From the NCBI RefSeq assembly GCF_016756535.1, contig NZ_AP023247.1, positions 5,208,501 to 5,272,500 of the forward strand: a stretch of DNA of 64,000 nucleotides, read 5' to 3'. The stretch's first letter is position 1, and the number at the start of each line of letters is the position of its first letter. The position numbers and the translations under genes were made by a program. The notes under the pieces were generated by a model. It ran no database searches. It saw nothing but the letters and a program-made list of their open reading frames with translations, and was not told the origin of the DNA. The DNA comes from Mesorhizobium sp. 131-2-1 (GTDB lineage: Bacteria; Pseudomonadota; Alphaproteobacteria; Rhizobiales; Rhizobiaceae). Shown piece by piece: positions 56,751-64,000 of this stretch.

Positions 56751-57347
56751 TCACCGGGCCACGGATTTGACCGCGGCCGCGATCTCGGCCTTGCTGGCCT
56801 TGCCGCCGACAAGTGCTTCGACAATGGCCGAAGCGGTGTCCTCGGCAATCGTGCCGACTTCCTTCATGGCGTTGGCCTTGATGGAAGCGATGCTGGCCTC
56901 GGCCTCGCCAAGCTTCTTGTCGAGCGCCGCCTCGACCTTCTTGCGTGCAGCCTCGGCCTCGGCCTTGGCTGCGTCGCCGGCTTGCTGGCCGATGGCATTG
57001 GCCCTCGCCTTGGCCTCGGCCAGTTCCTGCTCGTAAGCGGCAACGGCGGCGTCGGCCTCACCCTTCAGCCGGGCGGCGTGGTCGAGATCCTGCGTGATGC
57101 GGTCATTGCGAACGTCGATGATGCCACCAAGGCGCGGCATCACCACCCGCTTCAGAAACAGGTAGAACAGCCCGAAGGTGATCGCCAGCCACAGCAACTG
57201 CGACGGGAACGTCGCCGGATCGAATGGCGGGAACGTGCCGTGCGCCTCGGCCGGCACCTCGGTACCGGCATGCGTTTCGGCTCCCGCACCGGCGGCGCCT
57301 TCGGCGGCCGGCGCTGACTCTTCTGCAAAGGCAGATGTCACGAACAT
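56751..57347 (-). CDS. atpF2: ATP synthase F0 subunit b'
   Basis: This 198-residue second stalk subunit has an Ala/Glu-rich N-terminal extension (residues 1-45), a membrane helix (LLWLAITFGLFYLFLKRVVM) and a long coiled coil. The duplicated b-type subunit is seen in photosynthetic and many other alphaproteobacteria. It is encoded between subunits c and b. ATG start at 57347. Confidence 0.93.
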   Translation of the reverse strand: MFVTSAFAEESAPAAEGAAGAGAETHAGTEVPAEAHGTFPPFDPATFPSQLLWLAITFGLFYLFLKRVVMPRLGGIIDVRNDRITQDLDHAARLKGEADAAVAAYEQELAEAKARANAIGQQAGDAAKAEAEAARKKVEAALDKKLGEAEASIASIKANAMKEVGTIAEDTASAIVEALVGGKASKAEIAAAVKSVAR

Positions 57348-57411
57348 GGACTATCCCCTAATATCAGGCCCGCCGCAGGCTCGCGGCCGGCCCGTCCAAT
57401 CTTCCCAGTGC

Positions 57412-57636
57412 TCAGCCGAACAGGGCCAGAAGCGCGATGAGAAGGGAGAAGATGCCCAGAGCTTCGGTCACGGCGAAGCCGAAGATCAGGCGGCCGAACT
57501 GGCCATCGGCGGCCGACGGATTGCGCAGCGCGCCCGCCAGGTAGCTGCCGAAGATGTTGCCGAGGCCGATGCCTGCGCCACCCATGCCCAGGCAAGCGAT
57601 GCCAGCGCCGATGTACTTTGCTGCTTCTGCGTCCAT
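57412..57636 (-). CDS. atpE: ATP synthase F0 subunit c
   Basis: This 74-residue hairpin of two membrane helices has [20 protein letters not shown] and the ion-binding carboxylate in [13 protein letters not shown] (Glu in the second helix). It forms the rotor ring. The sequence RNPSA is the polar loop. The ATG at 57636 fits the usual length. It lies 64 bases upstream of the b' gene and 67 bases after atpB. Confidence 0.97.
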   Translation of the reverse strand: MDAEAAKYIGAGIACLGMGGAGIGLGNIFGSYLAGALRNPSAADGQFGRLIFGFAVTEALGIFSLLIALLALFG

Positions 57637-57703
57637 TTCAAACTCCTTTGGATCTGTAATTCCGTTGCAATTCCATCCGGCGGTTAATGCCGGAAACTCG
57701 TAA

Positions 57704-58462
57704 TCAGTGCCCGGGATGCAGGGCGTCGTTGAGGTACATGCAGGTCAGCACGGCAAAGACATAGGCCTGCAGGAAGGCGACCAGCAGTTCCAGCGCCGTC
57801 AGCGCCACAGCCATGGCCAACGGCAGCACCGAGCCGGCAACGCCGACCGCGCCGAGCGCGCTGAGGCTGACGACGAAACCCGAGAAGACTTTCAGCGTGA
57901 TGTGGCCGGCCAGCATGTTGGCGAAGAGACGAACCGAGAGACTGACCGGGCGCGACACGAAGGAGATCACCTCGATCAGCACCACCAGCGGCAGCAGGAA
58001 GACCGGCACGCCATGCGGCACGAACAACTTCAGGAAACCGAGGCCGTGCTTGGTGAAGCCGTAGACAATGACGGTTCCGATGACCAGCGCGGCAAGGCCG
58101 AAGGTGACGATGATATGGCTGGTGACGGTGAAGAAATACGGGAACAGGCCCAGCAGATTGGCGACCAGCACGAACATGAACAGCGAAAAGACGAAGGGGA
58201 AGAACTTCAACCCCTGCTTCCCAGCCGCGTCCCGCAGCATGTTGGAAACGAATTCGTACGCCATTTCCGAGACCGACTGCAGGCGGCCGGGAACCAGGCT
58301 GCGGCTGGCGGTGGTGAGATAGAGGAAGGCCGATGCGACGGCGACGGTCGCGACCATGAACAGAGCGGAGTTGGTGAAGGACAGGTCGTAGCCGCCGATG
58401 TTGATCGGAATCAGCTTGACGATATGGAACTGGTGGATCGGATCGACCTTGTCAGCAGCCAT
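57704..58462 (-). CDS. atpB: ATP synthase F0 subunit a
   Basis: This 252-residue stator subunit lies beside the c ring and forms the proton half-channels. The stator arginine is in [20 protein letters not shown], and the later [20 protein letters not shown] helix is typical. About five to six helices are visible. ATG start at 58462, about 60 bases after the atpI stop. The F1 genes are absent here, as expected for the split alphaproteobacterial arrangement. Confidence 0.97.
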   Translation of the reverse strand: MAADKVDPIHQFHIVKLIPINIGGYDLSFTNSALFMVATVAVASAFLYLTTASRSLVPGRLQSVSEMAYEFVSNMLRDAAGKQGLKFFPFVFSLFMFVLVANLLGLFPYFFTVTSHIIVTFGLAALVIGTVIVYGFTKHGLGFLKLFVPHGVPVFLLPLVVLIEVISFVSRPVSLSVRLFANMLAGHITLKVFSGFVVSLSALGAVGVAGSVLPLAMAVALTALELLVAFLQAYVFAVLTCMYLNDALHPGH

Positions 58463-58525
58463 TTACATCCCCGTCAAAGCCGCACGCGGCCTCAGTGTCC
58501 TAATTGCGCCTGTGACAGCGCCACT

Positions 58526-58918
58526 TCATTCTTTCGGATCGCGCGACTTCTCGCCCTGTCCGAATTCCGACACAAGCCCCGCCGAGCGCAGGACATTGAG
58601 CACACCGGCGCCAAAGCCCAGCAGCAGGCCTACGATCAGACCCCATGGCGAGATTCCCGCCAGCCGGTCGATGATCCAGCCGATTGCGACACCGACCACT
58701 ATCCCGGCGATGAACTCGCTGGACAGCTTGAGTGCCTGACCGTATCCGGTCACTGCTTTCGCGTCGTCTTTCCCCTCGAGCCGATCCGGCCTTCTTGACG
58801 CAAGCGATGCTTCAAGATCACGCCGGCGGCGCTCAAGATCGTCGTCTCGGATGTCGGCTTCGCGCTCACTGCCGCGGCCGGTTTCTCCGGTTCCGTCTGG
58901 CCCTTTCTTGTCGGCCAT
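58526..58918 (-). CDS. atpI: AtpI/AtpZ-like protein
   Basis: This 130-residue protein has a charged N-terminal half (DKKGPDGTGETGRGSEREAD) and two C-terminal membrane helices (FIAGIVVGVAIGWIIDRLAG and WGLIVGLLLGFGAGVLNVLR). This is the AtpI/AtpZ-type product that heads F0 operons and helps c-ring assembly and cation supply. ATG start at 58918. The upstream region (58919-59185) is AT-rich at about 59030-59065 and probably holds the operon promoter. Confidence 0.88.
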   Translation of the reverse strand: MADKKGPDGTGETGRGSEREADIRDDDLERRRRDLEASLASRRPDRLEGKDDAKAVTGYGQALKLSSEFIAGIVVGVAIGWIIDRLAGISPWGLIVGLLLGFGAGVLNVLRSAGLVSEFGQGEKSRDPKE

Positions 58919-59185
58919 CGCAACCCCCCTGCCCGGTCAGACCGCTACCGTCCGTCCGCTTCTAAAGTCGCCGGCAACATAGTTAGAGGGTCCGCGCCCG
59001 TCAAGCCACGGGCCGAACTTCAAGCCTATGTATTTTCTGCAATAAAATCAATTGTTTATGGAGGTGCGACATCGTGCCCGTCGCGGTTGCCGGCAAGTGC
59101 GTGCCGAATCCTCGCGGCGACCGGTCTCCAGTTGCCGGCGCGCGGGGCCGTTCGGGTCAGGCCAGACGGTGCCGGCGAACGAGCC

Positions 59186-60370
59186 TCAGCTCCAGCCGCC
59201 GCCGTAGGTGCGGTAGAAGATATGCAGGCCGATCTTGGTCATCTTCTGCATGGTGCGCGCCCAACCCGGATGCACGTAGTTGGCATAGTAATGGGTCGAA
59301 GAGCCAACTTCGGGAATGAAGATCTTGCCGGCGGTCACCGCCATGGCGACGTCCTGCGCGGTCTTGTAGGCGACGGGATCGGTGACGCGCTTCTTGCGGC
59401 CGTCGCAGGCGAAGGAGAACTGGCAGCGGTTCAGCCAGTTGTCGTTTTGGTAGACGACGCCGCAGATCGACTTCGGATAGGCCGGGTTGCGGACGCGGTT
59501 GAGGATCACCTGGGCGACGGCGGCCTGGCCGCGCACGGATTCGCTACGCGCCTCGAAATAGATGCCGTTGGCCAGGCAGGCTTGCTCCGGCTTGGAGAAG
59601 ACGCTGGCCGGCAGCGGGTTCTGGATCCACCAGTGGTCGCCCTTGGCCATCGGCGGGATGAAGCGGCCATCGTTCGGCTGCTCGTCCTGCAGCAGCGCCT
59701 CGAAGGGGGACGACTTGGCATAATCCGGCTCGGCCTGGGCATAGGCGGTGGCCAGCACGTCCGGCTTGTCATTGTTGACGAGGGACGCCAGCATGGCCGG
59801 TACGCCGGGATCGGGCTTCTTGTCCTCGCGGATGTGGAAAGCCTGAGCGATCTGGACCTCCTTGCCCTTGATGCCGGGCTTGGCGAAGGCGAGCTTCAGC
59901 CCGCTGTCCATGCTCGGGCGCAGCAGCGAGGATGTGCGCTCGAAGATCGAGCCGGCATTGAAGGCCTTCGGCGGCGTCACCGGCGAGATCTGGACGATGC
60001 GGCCCTTCTTGTCGGCGCGCACGATGCGGTCCTCGTCTGGCGTGGTTCCCGCTACGCTGCCCTTGCCGCGAAAGGCGACCGAGCCGACCCCGGGCAGTTG
60101 CACGCCGGAGCCGGAGATGGAGCCGGTTGAGACGGAATCGACGAAGGGCATCTCGGCTGCGTGGACCGAGCCGGCGACGGATTTCTCGACATAGGCGTTC
60201 CAGCGGGCGTTCGGCGCCTCCAGACCGGAAACCAGGCTGGTTATGTCCTGGTAGGCAACGACGGTCGGAAAGCCGACCCAGATGCCGAGGCCAATGACGA
60301 ACGGAGACAGGAAAGAACGTTTTCTCTCACCGGCGGCGGCGACCAGCCGCTTCAAGACACGTCGATGCAC
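59186..60370 (-). CDS. SleB-type cell-wall hydrolase
   Basis: This 394-residue protein has an N-terminal hydrophobic segment (about 15-35: FLSPFVIGLGIWVGFPTVVA), a long low-complexity middle, and a C-terminal hydrolase_2 (SleB) domain from about residue 265. The domain has the catalytic Glu in NGIYFEARSESVRGQAAVAQ, then QFSFACDG and STHYYANYVHPGWA. It cleaves peptidoglycan, probably in the periplasm, with an anchored N-terminus. The start is GTG at 60370. There is a 267-base gap to atpI. Function in growth or remodelling is likely. Confidence 0.9.
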   Translation of the reverse strand: MHRRVLKRLVAAAGERKRSFLSPFVIGLGIWVGFPTVVAYQDITSLVSGLEAPNARWNAYVEKSVAGSVHAAEMPFVDSVSTGSISGSGVQLPGVGSVAFRGKGSVAGTTPDEDRIVRADKKGRIVQISPVTPPKAFNAGSIFERTSSLLRPSMDSGLKLAFAKPGIKGKEVQIAQAFHIREDKKPDPGVPAMLASLVNNDKPDVLATAYAQAEPDYAKSSPFEALLQDEQPNDGRFIPPMAKGDHWWIQNPLPASVFSKPEQACLANGIYFEARSESVRGQAAVAQVILNRVRNPAYPKSICGVVYQNDNWLNRCQFSFACDGRKKRVTDPVAYKTAQDVAMAVTAGKIFIPEVGSSTHYYANYVHPGWARTMQKMTKIGLHIFYRTYGGGWS

Positions 60371-60516
60371 GGAACTCTCCAGAAACGCAACTGACCCTCT
60401 GGAGAGCCAAAATGATGCATTAACCTTGATGGGGCGTTAACGCTATCGATCGTGTTTTTTTGATGTTGGCCCGAAACGGGACGTCGTTCTCCCGCCGCCC
60501 CCGCATGCCGCGAAAA

Positions 60517-61791
60517 TCAGCGCGGTCGCAGGAAGATCGGCCAGGCGACCAGGGCGCAGGCCGCCGCCGCCAGCCACACGCCGGACCACGACCAGAGGTG
60601 CAGAAGCCCGGGAATGGCGATCGGCACCAGGCAGAAGCCGACGAAGACGAAGCTGTTGGCAAGGCTGAGCGCGGTTCCGACATGGCCGGGGCCGGCAAGC
60701 GTGGCAAGCTCGGTATAGGCGACGCCATGCCAGGCAGAGACCGCGATGCCCGCGACGACCAGCACGACGGGAAGCGCCGCCGTCAGGGCCGGTTGCCCTG
60801 CGGCCGCGACGACCAGCAGCCAGAGGACCGCGAAGGCAAGCGCGCTCAGCGCACTGCACAGCCTGAGGAACGGGCGGCGGTTGCCATGACGGTCGGTGAA
60901 GCGGCCGCTCCAGACGCGCATGACCATCGCGCCGGTCTGCACGGCAGCCAGGCTCAGGCTGATCGCCATTGTCCCCATGGCGGCGAAATCGTGCAGGAAC
61001 ACCGACGCGAAGGTGAGCACCGCCACCTGCGGGAAGCAGAGCAGGCCGATGGCGCTCGAGATGCGCCAGACCTCGATGTTGCGAAGCGGCGCCGGGCCGG
61101 CCGTCGTGGCGGCGGCTTGGCCACCCCGTTCCGCTGGTGGCTCGTGCAACCAACGCCAGGCAAGGAAGGCCGAGAGGGCGGAAACGGCTGCAAGCAGACC
61201 GAAGACCGCGGCAAAGCCGAAGCCCGAGGCAAGCGAAGGCAGGACGAGCGCGCCAAGGCCGCCGCCCAGCGGCACCGCCGTCTGCCGGATGCTCATGGCA
61301 AAGCCGCGCTCCCCCTCCCGGAACCATCCCATGATGGCGCGGCCGCTGGAGCCGTTGACGCTGCCGCCGAGCAGGCCTGCAACGAGCAGGCTTGCCGAGA
61401 GCAATGTGACGCCCGGTATGGCACCCTTTGTCGGCACGACCAGCATCGCCATCGCGAAAAGCCATGCCGCCGTCGCGCCGAGCCCTGTCAAAAGCACGCG
61501 GCGGTCGCCCCAACGATCGGTGAGCACGCCCCAAGGCAGTTCGCTCAGCGCCACACCGAGGCCGAGAAGGCCGAGCGCCAGACCGAGCGAGGCATTGTCG
61601 AGATGATAGCCCTGGCGCATCACCACCGCGGTTGCCGGCACGCCGGAGAAGGTCGCCGAGAAGCCGGCATTGGCGGCGACGCCGATGCCCAACACCTTCC
61701 AGCGATGATTGGGTCCGAAGGTTCTCGCGGCAGTGCCAGCCACGGCATTGGGAGGCGGCGGGCAATCGGTGCGTGTAACGATGGCGGACAT
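60517..61791 (-). CDS. MFS transporter next to a divergent LysR gene
   Basis: This 424-residue 12-helix major facilitator has the motif A-like DRWGDRRVLLTG after helix 2 and a second copy GRFTDRHGNRRPF in the second half. The ATG at 61791 fits; upstream frame codons are outside the family. The LysR gene starts 82 bases away on the other strand, a common transporter/regulator pair. The substrate is unknown; it could export or import a small molecule sensed by the LysR protein. Confidence 0.88.
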   Translation of the reverse strand: MSAIVTRTDCPPPPNAVAGTAARTFGPNHRWKVLGIGVAANAGFSATFSGVPATAVVMRQGYHLDNASLGLALGLLGLGVALSELPWGVLTDRWGDRRVLLTGLGATAAWLFAMAMLVVPTKGAIPGVTLLSASLLVAGLLGGSVNGSSGRAIMGWFREGERGFAMSIRQTAVPLGGGLGALVLPSLASGFGFAAVFGLLAAVSALSAFLAWRWLHEPPAERGGQAAATTAGPAPLRNIEVWRISSAIGLLCFPQVAVLTFASVFLHDFAAMGTMAISLSLAAVQTGAMVMRVWSGRFTDRHGNRRPFLRLCSALSALAFAVLWLLVVAAAGQPALTAALPVVLVVAGIAVSAWHGVAYTELATLAGPGHVGTALSLANSFVFVGFCLVPIAIPGLLHLWSWSGVWLAAAACALVAWPIFLRPR

Positions 61792-61873
61792 GGTTCCATT
61801 CTCGTGGTGGCCGGCTGCCGGCTTGACGAGGGTGATGTAGCGCCATAGCTTCATCCATAAAATCAGGAAGTTT

Positions 61874-62827
61874 TTGACCAACACTCCTGAAAAACGGGAT
61901 TATGCCGTGCGACGCGTCACATTCGACCTGGATGTCCTCAGGACATTCGTCACCGGCATGGAGCTGGGCAGTTTCGCCAAGGCGGCCGAGCGGCTTGGCC
62001 GTTCGACCTCGGCCGTCAGCGCGCAACTGAAGAAGCTGGAGGAGCAGGCGGCAACGCCGATCTTCCGCAAGTCCGGGCGCGGCCTGGCATTGACCGAGGC
62101 CGGCGAGACCATGCTCGGCTATGCGCGCCGGCTGCTCGAGCTCAACGACGAGGCGGCCGCTGCCATCCACGACGTCGAGCTGGAAGGCTGGGTGCGGCTC
62201 GGCCTGCAGGAGGATTTCGGCGAGGCGGTACTGCCGGAGGTGCTGGGCCGCTTCGCCCGCACCCATCCCAAGGTCAAGATCGAGGCGCGGATCGCGCGCA
62301 GCCACGAACTCGCCGAGCGGATCACCGCGGGCAGCCTCGACATCGCGCTGGCCTGGCACAGCGGCGCGAGCCTGCCCTACAGCCGGCACGTCGGCGATGT
62401 TCCAATGCGCTGGATCGGGCCGGCAAAGCCGATCGAGGCTGGGCTGGGCGAGGACGACACCCTGCCGCTGGTGGCGCTGGAAGCGCCCTGCCTGCTGCGC
62501 TCAGTGGCTACCGAAACGCTCGACCGCGCCGGCCGGCCCTGGCGAATGGCGTTCTCCAGCCCCAGCCTTGGCGGCATCTGGGCGGCGGTCGCCGCCGGGC
62601 TCGGGCTGACGATCCGCACGGATATCGGGCTGCCCGCCAATGTCAGGGCGATGGCGCCCGAAGCGCTTGGACTCCCTGCCCTGCCGAAAATGGCGCTCCA
62701 CCTTCACCAGAAGGACGCCGAGCTCGACCCGGTGGCGGCGCGGCTGGCGGATATCTTGCTGCAGGCGGCGATCGAGGCCCTACCCGAGAGCGCCGAGACG
62801 AAAGAGAATCTGCTGAAAGTCGCCTAG
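61874..62827 (+). CDS. LysR family regulator, divergent from the MFS gene
   Basis: This 317-residue LysR protein has an N-terminal HTH in LDVLRTFVTGMELGSFAKAA with RLGRSTSAVSAQLKKLEEQ, then an effector domain. Starts: TTG 61874 or GTG 61907 (MRRVTFDLDVLRTF); the latter gives the standard family length. It is likely to regulate the divergent MFS gene. The short 82-base intergenic region would contain both promoters and operators. Confidence 0.88.
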   Translation: MTNTPEKRDYAVRRVTFDLDVLRTFVTGMELGSFAKAAERLGRSTSAVSAQLKKLEEQAATPIFRKSGRGLALTEAGETMLGYARRLLELNDEAAAAIHDVELEGWVRLGLQEDFGEAVLPEVLGRFARTHPKVKIEARIARSHELAERITAGSLDIALAWHSGASLPYSRHVGDVPMRWIGPAKPIEAGLGEDDTLPLVALEAPCLLRSVATETLDRAGRPWRMAFSSPSLGGIWAAVAAGLGLTIRTDIGLPANVRAMAPEALGLPALPKMALHLHQKDAELDPVAARLADILLQAAIEALPESAETKENLLKVA

Positions 62828-62837
62828 CTTCTTGGCC

Positions 62838-63022
62838 GCAACGTATCGTTCGTTATCCGAGCGCAGCGACGCGAAGCGGAGTGTAGACTCTAGGACCCAT
62901 GCCTCCGACGAAGAGCGCAGCGGAGCTGAATTCCGGACCCTAGCAACGCTTCCAAGTCATGGCATGGATCCTCGGGTCTGCGCGGCGTCGCTTCGCTCCT
63001 TGCTCCGCCCGTGGATGACGAG
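62838..63022. repeat. Composite palindromic repeat, copy 2
   Basis: The right module (62961-63021) matches the one at 56122-56182 in 56 of 61 positions. To its left, GAGCGCAGCGACGCGAAGCG and CTAGGACCCATGCC form a partial inverted counterpart. It lies between the LysR gene and der. Confidence 0.8.
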
Positions 63023-63051
63023 GAAGCGGCGTTTGCGACAATCTCCAACCG

Positions 63052-64000
63052 TCAGCGCTTCTTCGCGCGGCCGGCGAAGGGATTGTCCGAAGTGCGCAAG
63101 GCGATGCGTATCGGCACGCCGGGCATGTCGAAGGCCTCGCGCAGGCTGTTCGACAGGTAGCGGACATAGGATTGCGGCATTGCGTCGGGCCGCGAGCAGG
63201 ACACGACGAAGCCCGGCGGCCGGGTCTTGGCCTGGGTGACGTATTTGATCTTCAGGCGGCGCCCCGCGACGGCGGGCGGCGGATGATGCGCAAGGATGCC
63301 TTCCAGCCAGCGGTTGAGCTTGCCTGTCGAGACGCGGCTGTTCCACACCTTGTGCGTCTTGATGACGCTATCCATCAGCTTGTCGAGGCCGCGTCCGGTT
63401 TCGGCCGAGACAGTCACCGCCTGGATGCCGCGCACCTGCGGAAGAAGCCGTTCGGTCTTCTCGCGCAATTCCGCCAGCAGTTCCTGCGGATTGTCGATCA
63501 GGTCCCACTTGTTGAAGGCGATTACCGGCGCGCGACCCTCACGGATGATGAGATCGGCGATCTGAAGATCCTGCTTCTCGAAGGGGATGGTGGCGTCGAG
63601 CACGATGATGACGATCTCGGCGAAGCGGATGGCGCGCAGGCCGTCCTGCACGGACATCACTTCCAGCTTTTCGTGGATCCTGGCCTTGCGCCGCATGCCG
63701 GCGGTGTCGAACAGTTTTACCCGGCGGCCGCGCCAGTCCCAGTCGACGGAGATGGAATCGCGGGTGATGCCGGCTTCCGGCCCGGTCAGCAGCCGCTCCT
63801 CGCCGATCAGCGCGTTGATCAGCGTCGACTTGCCGGCGTTCGGGCGGCCGACGACGGCGATGCGCATCGGCTTGGTGTCGTCATAGGCGGGCTCGGCGTC
63901 GGGGTCGGCGATGTCCTCGCCGATCAGCACCTCGCTGGCGGCGATCTCCCCGTCATCCTCCTCGTCCTCGCCGAAAGCGCGTTCCTCGCCGAGCGCCGAT
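63052..64000 (-). CDS. der: GTPase Der, C-terminal part (cut by the window edge)
   Basis: The visible 316 residues hold the acidic linker (EDEEDDGE), the second G domain with [16 protein letters not shown] (G1), [14 protein letters not shown] (G3) and NKWD (G4), and then the KH-like C-terminal domain ending [10 protein letters not shown]. Der has two tandem GTPase domains and acts in 50S ribosome assembly. The first domain lies beyond base 64000, so the start is missing. The gene is followed by a palindromic repeat. The product is essential in most bacteria. Confidence 0.95.
   Translation of the reverse strand, partial: SALGEERAFGEDEEDDGEIAASEVLIGEDIADPDAEPAYDDTKPMRIAVVGRPNAGKSTLINALIGEERLLTGPEAGITRDSISVDWDWRGRRVKLFDTAGMRRKARIHEKLEVMSVQDGLRAIRFAEIVIIVLDATIPFEKQDLQIADLIIREGRAPVIAFNKWDLIDNPQELLAELREKTERLLPQVRGIQAVTVSAETGRGLDKLMDSVIKTHKVWNSRVSTGKLNRWLEGILAHHPPPAVAGRRLKIKYVTQAKTRPPGFVVSCSRPDAMPQSYVRYLSNSLREAFDMPGVPIRIALRTSDNPFAGRAKKR

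Noticed and set aside
59074..59319. Short plus-strand frame with a GGAGG-like sequence before it
   Set aside because: It runs over the 3' end of the SleB-type gene and translates to an Arg-rich sequence without similarity.

Overview
The window looks like chromosomal DNA from a rhizobial alphaproteobacterium, most likely Mesorhizobium or a close Phyllobacteriaceae relative. This rests on the high G+C, the F0 operon carrying both b and b' subunits and split from F1, small rhizobial families (DUF1344, DUF2277, DUF6101), an agp-type alpha-galactoside locus like that of Sinorhizobium meliloti, and RIME-like intergenic palindromes. The assignment is by recognition; no database was searched. I found no rRNA, tRNA, CRISPR array, phage or transposase gene.

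Layout. 1-8.4 kb: pirin, DUF2277, xseB and a histone-deacetylase-like hydrolase, a membrane protein, a TetR/MFS efflux pair with three operator palindromes, an orphan gene, a RibBX-type riboflavin enzyme and aroC. 8.8-12.6 kb: a coupled, lower-G+C cluster of four genes (GT2 with C-terminal membrane segments, GtrA, methyltransferase, polytopic membrane protein) that looks like a surface-glycan module. 12.8-19.4 kb: DUF1344, a histidine phosphatase, fabI, a CbpA-type J protein, a lipoprotein, pdxH, a crotonase and an acyl-CoA dehydrogenase. 19.6-21.1 kb: a small cysteine-rich protein and a secreted GH25 lysozyme.

21.1-31.2 kb holds the alpha-galactoside locus: an AraC regulator divergent from two GH4 alpha-galactosidases that bracket a peptide-class ABC importer (binding protein, two permeases, one fused double ATPase). 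Galactosides would be imported intact and cleaved in the cytoplasm by the NAD/Mn-dependent GH4 enzymes. 31.2-40.3 kb: purD, a PhyH-type dioxygenase divergent from a LysR gene, ubiA, DUF6101, an FAD oxidase, a Sua5/YrdC enzyme, two small exported proteins and an extremely acidic protein.

40.5-45.1 kb: glyQ and glyS, separated by a DUF559 endonuclease-like gene bracketed by inverted palindromic repeats, plus a short exported-peptide ORF. 45-55 kb: a TPR protein, a polyprenyl diphosphate synthase, DUF2007 plus a methyltransferase, an S49 peptidase, ispE, moaB, a second PhyH-like protein, and a GT2 gene divergent from a PA0069-type radical SAM gene. 55-64 kb: rnhB, atpI-B-E-F'-F with a clear terminator, a SleB-type hydrolase, a LysR/MFS pair and the C-terminal part of der, cut by the window edge.

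The least explained items are the palindrome-flanked DUF559 cassette, the glycan cluster, the acidic protein whose 3' end lies in a 21-nt tandem repeat, and the paired direct repeats upstream of the galactoside operon.
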